NCBI GenBank assembly: GCA_015709215.1
Contig: JACCQN010000013.1
Span: 1 to 64,000, forward strand
Direction: 5' to 3'
DNA from: Bacteroidales bacterium
GTDB taxonomy: Bacteria; Bacteroidota; Bacteroidia; Bacteroidales; F082
Length of the DNA: 64,000 bases
Shown: positions 62,738 through 64,000 of the stretch, piece by piece
Layout of the letters: each line of letters starts with the position of its first letter
Numbering within the stretch: the stretch's first letter is position 1
Made by a program: the position numbers and the translations under genes
The notes under the pieces: generated by a model
The model's input: only the letters and a program-made list of their open reading frames with translations
What the model was told of the DNA's origin: nothing
The model's database searches: none

Positions 62738-64000
62738 ATGACAAGAGTATTATTTTTAATTTTTCTTTTAACCCTGCCAGTTTTTTTGATTGCTCAATCG
62801 CATCAAAGAAAAAATCTGGAAGCATTACGCACAGAAATCGATATAGAGATTGACGGAGTGCTTAGTGAAGATGCCTGGCAATTTGCTCCAACAGCAAAGG
62901 ATTTTTTGCAGCGCGAACCCTTGAATGGAAGGCCAGCCTCATTTGATACACATGTTAAACTACTTTATGATGATCAGGCAATTTACATTGGTGCACACAT
63001 TTTAGACCCTAAGCCTGATAGCCTTTGGCAGGAATTGAAAAGTCGCGACATTTTTGGCATGGCCGATTATTTTGGTGTTGTGATCGATCCCTATAACGAT
63101 GGATTGAATGGGCTTGCCTTTTTTGTTTCAGTGCGTAATGTGCAAATTGATTATAAAACTGATGGTCAGGATAATGAAGATTACGATTGGGATGCAGTTT
63201 GGATTTCCGACTCAAAAATTGTTGCTGACGGATGGATTGCAGAGATCAAGATTCCCTATTCAGCCTTACGATTTCCGAAAACCGAAATTCAGGAATGGGG
63301 CATCAATTTTCAGCGCAATATTCAGCGATTCAGAGAGATAACCTCATGGAATTTTATTGATGCCACCATAAGTGGAAGCTTACAACAATCAGGTCAACTT
63401 ATTGGAATTGAACAAATAACGCCTCCACTGCGCTTAAGTGGTACGCCCTATTTTTCTGCTTTTACAGAACACAACAGCGAAACCGGTAACTGGAAAAATG
63501 GTTACAATATTGGCATGGATATCAAGGCAGGGCTTTCAGAAAGTTTTACGCTTGATGTAACGCTTATCCCCGATTTTGGGCAAGTGGAATCCGATGACAA
63601 GATTTATTCGCTCTCGCCCTATGAAGTTTTTTACGAGGAGAAACGACCGTTTTTCACAGAAGGAACTGAGTTGTTTAACAAAGGTGGTATTTTCTATAGC
63701 AGGCGTATTGGCTCCACTGCTGATGGGTATTATCAAGTTCAAAATCAATACGATCCTGAACAAATTATTGATAATCCTGAAAACGAACAACTTATCAATG
63801 CTTTCAAATTAAGCGGAAAAACCAACAAAGGGCTTGGTATTGGTGTTTTTAATGCAATGACAGCTAATACCTGGGCAAAAGTGAAAGATAGTACTGGAAA
63901 TGAGCAACGTATCCTTACTGCTCCTTTCACTAATTACAATATGTTCGTTTTTGATCAGGTACTCTGGAAAAACTCTTCAATTAGTATCTACAATACAAAT
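62738..64000 (+). CDS. CBM9-like / DUF5916 outer-membrane protein (N-terminal part; runs off the window)
   Basis: From ATG 62738 an uninterrupted frame runs 421 codons to the edge. It begins with a signal peptide (MTRVLFLIFLLTLPVFLIAQ), then a CBM9-like sugar-binding-fold domain (about 30-215; IDIEIDGVLSEDAWQFAP, VKLLYDDQAIYIGAHILD, WIAEIKIPYSALRFP) and the start of the DUF5916 barrel (VTLIPDFGQVESDDKIYSLSPYEVFYEEKRPFFTEGTELF). Such proteins are common surface or outer-membrane proteins of Bacteroidota with unknown substrate. The rest, probably 300-450 more residues, lies beyond 64000. The start was taken from the signal peptide. Confidence 0.85.
   Translation, partial: MTRVLFLIFLLTLPVFLIAQSHQRKNLEALRTEIDIEIDGVLSEDAWQFAPTAKDFLQREPLNGRPASFDTHVKLLYDDQAIYIGAHILDPKPDSLWQELKSRDIFGMADYFGVVIDPYNDGLNGLAFFVSVRNVQIDYKTDGQDNEDYDWDAVWISDSKIVADGWIAEIKIPYSALRFPKTEIQEWGINFQRNIQRFREITSWNFIDATISGSLQQSGQLIGIEQITPPLRLSGTPYFSAFTEHNSETGNWKNGYNIGMDIKAGLSESFTLDVTLIPDFGQVESDDKIYSLSPYEVFYEEKRPFFTEGTELFNKGGIFYSRRIGSTADGYYQVQNQYDPEQIIDNPENEQLINAFKLSGKTNKGLGIGVFNAMTANTWAKVKDSTGNEQRILTAPFTNYNMFVFDQVLWKNSSISIYNTN

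Overview
The window looks like ordinary chromosome of a member of the Bacteroidota, probably class Bacteroidia. The lineage reads from several independent signs. Many genes carry a TAnnTTTG box just upstream, the -7 element of Bacteroidota primary-sigma promoters. There are TonB-dependent receptors, exported proteins with type IX secretion (T9SS) C-terminal sorting domains, BatA-type and DUF2490/DUF5916-type proteins, and Shine-Dalgarno sequences are weak. Genus cannot be told from this stretch. No tRNA, rRNA, CRISPR array, prophage or intact insertion sequence was seen. The only clearly decayed locus is a GH53 galactanase remnant.

Layout. 1-6042: sucC (cut by the window edge), a lolD ATPase with a large TPR protein, a class V aminotransferase, and a 55-residue membrane protein. 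6050-10083 (minus): relA with a degenerate hydrolase domain, then floA, nfeD and clpS, with a terminator hairpin pressed against the relA start. 10242-17340: a CoA-diphosphatase-like Nudix gene and a cobalamin-riboswitch-controlled operon (two T9SS-exported proteins, a BtuB-like receptor, a YncE/DUF5074-like lipoprotein, OsmC). 17409-30249: pruA, a long KamA-like radical SAM enzyme, a serine hydrolase lipoprotein, a TPR histidine kinase, an unknown lipoprotein, an FprA flavodiiron protein and parC. 30280-36227: a BatA-domain protein, the GH53 pseudogene, gdhA, and a DUF2490 pair.

36462-43951 is a tight plus-strand run: a small unknown membrane protein, a TonB receptor, an MFS transporter, hemN, hemG (HemY type) and hemH. 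It is read here as uptake of a tetrapyrrole or iron chelate coupled to the last three steps of haem synthesis. 44028-47428 holds glutaminase, an exported S9-type hydrolase, a haemolysin III protein and a membrane-anchored unknown.

47623-57177 is the most intriguing block: thiolase, FabG-type reductase, a KAS III-like protein lacking the usual His and Asn, a sodium/solute symporter, an acyl-CoA ligase, a probable surface lipoprotein, and, after a strong terminator, an outer-membrane barrel and an exported alpha/beta hydrolase. Together they could hydrolyse an external ester, import the acid, activate it with CoA, oxidise it and cleave it to acetyl-CoA; the substrate is unknown. 57341-64000: lgt with an inositol monophosphatase-family gene, a DEAD-box helicase, long-form NfeD with a macro-domain protein, and the first 421 codons of a CBM9/DUF5916 outer-membrane protein.
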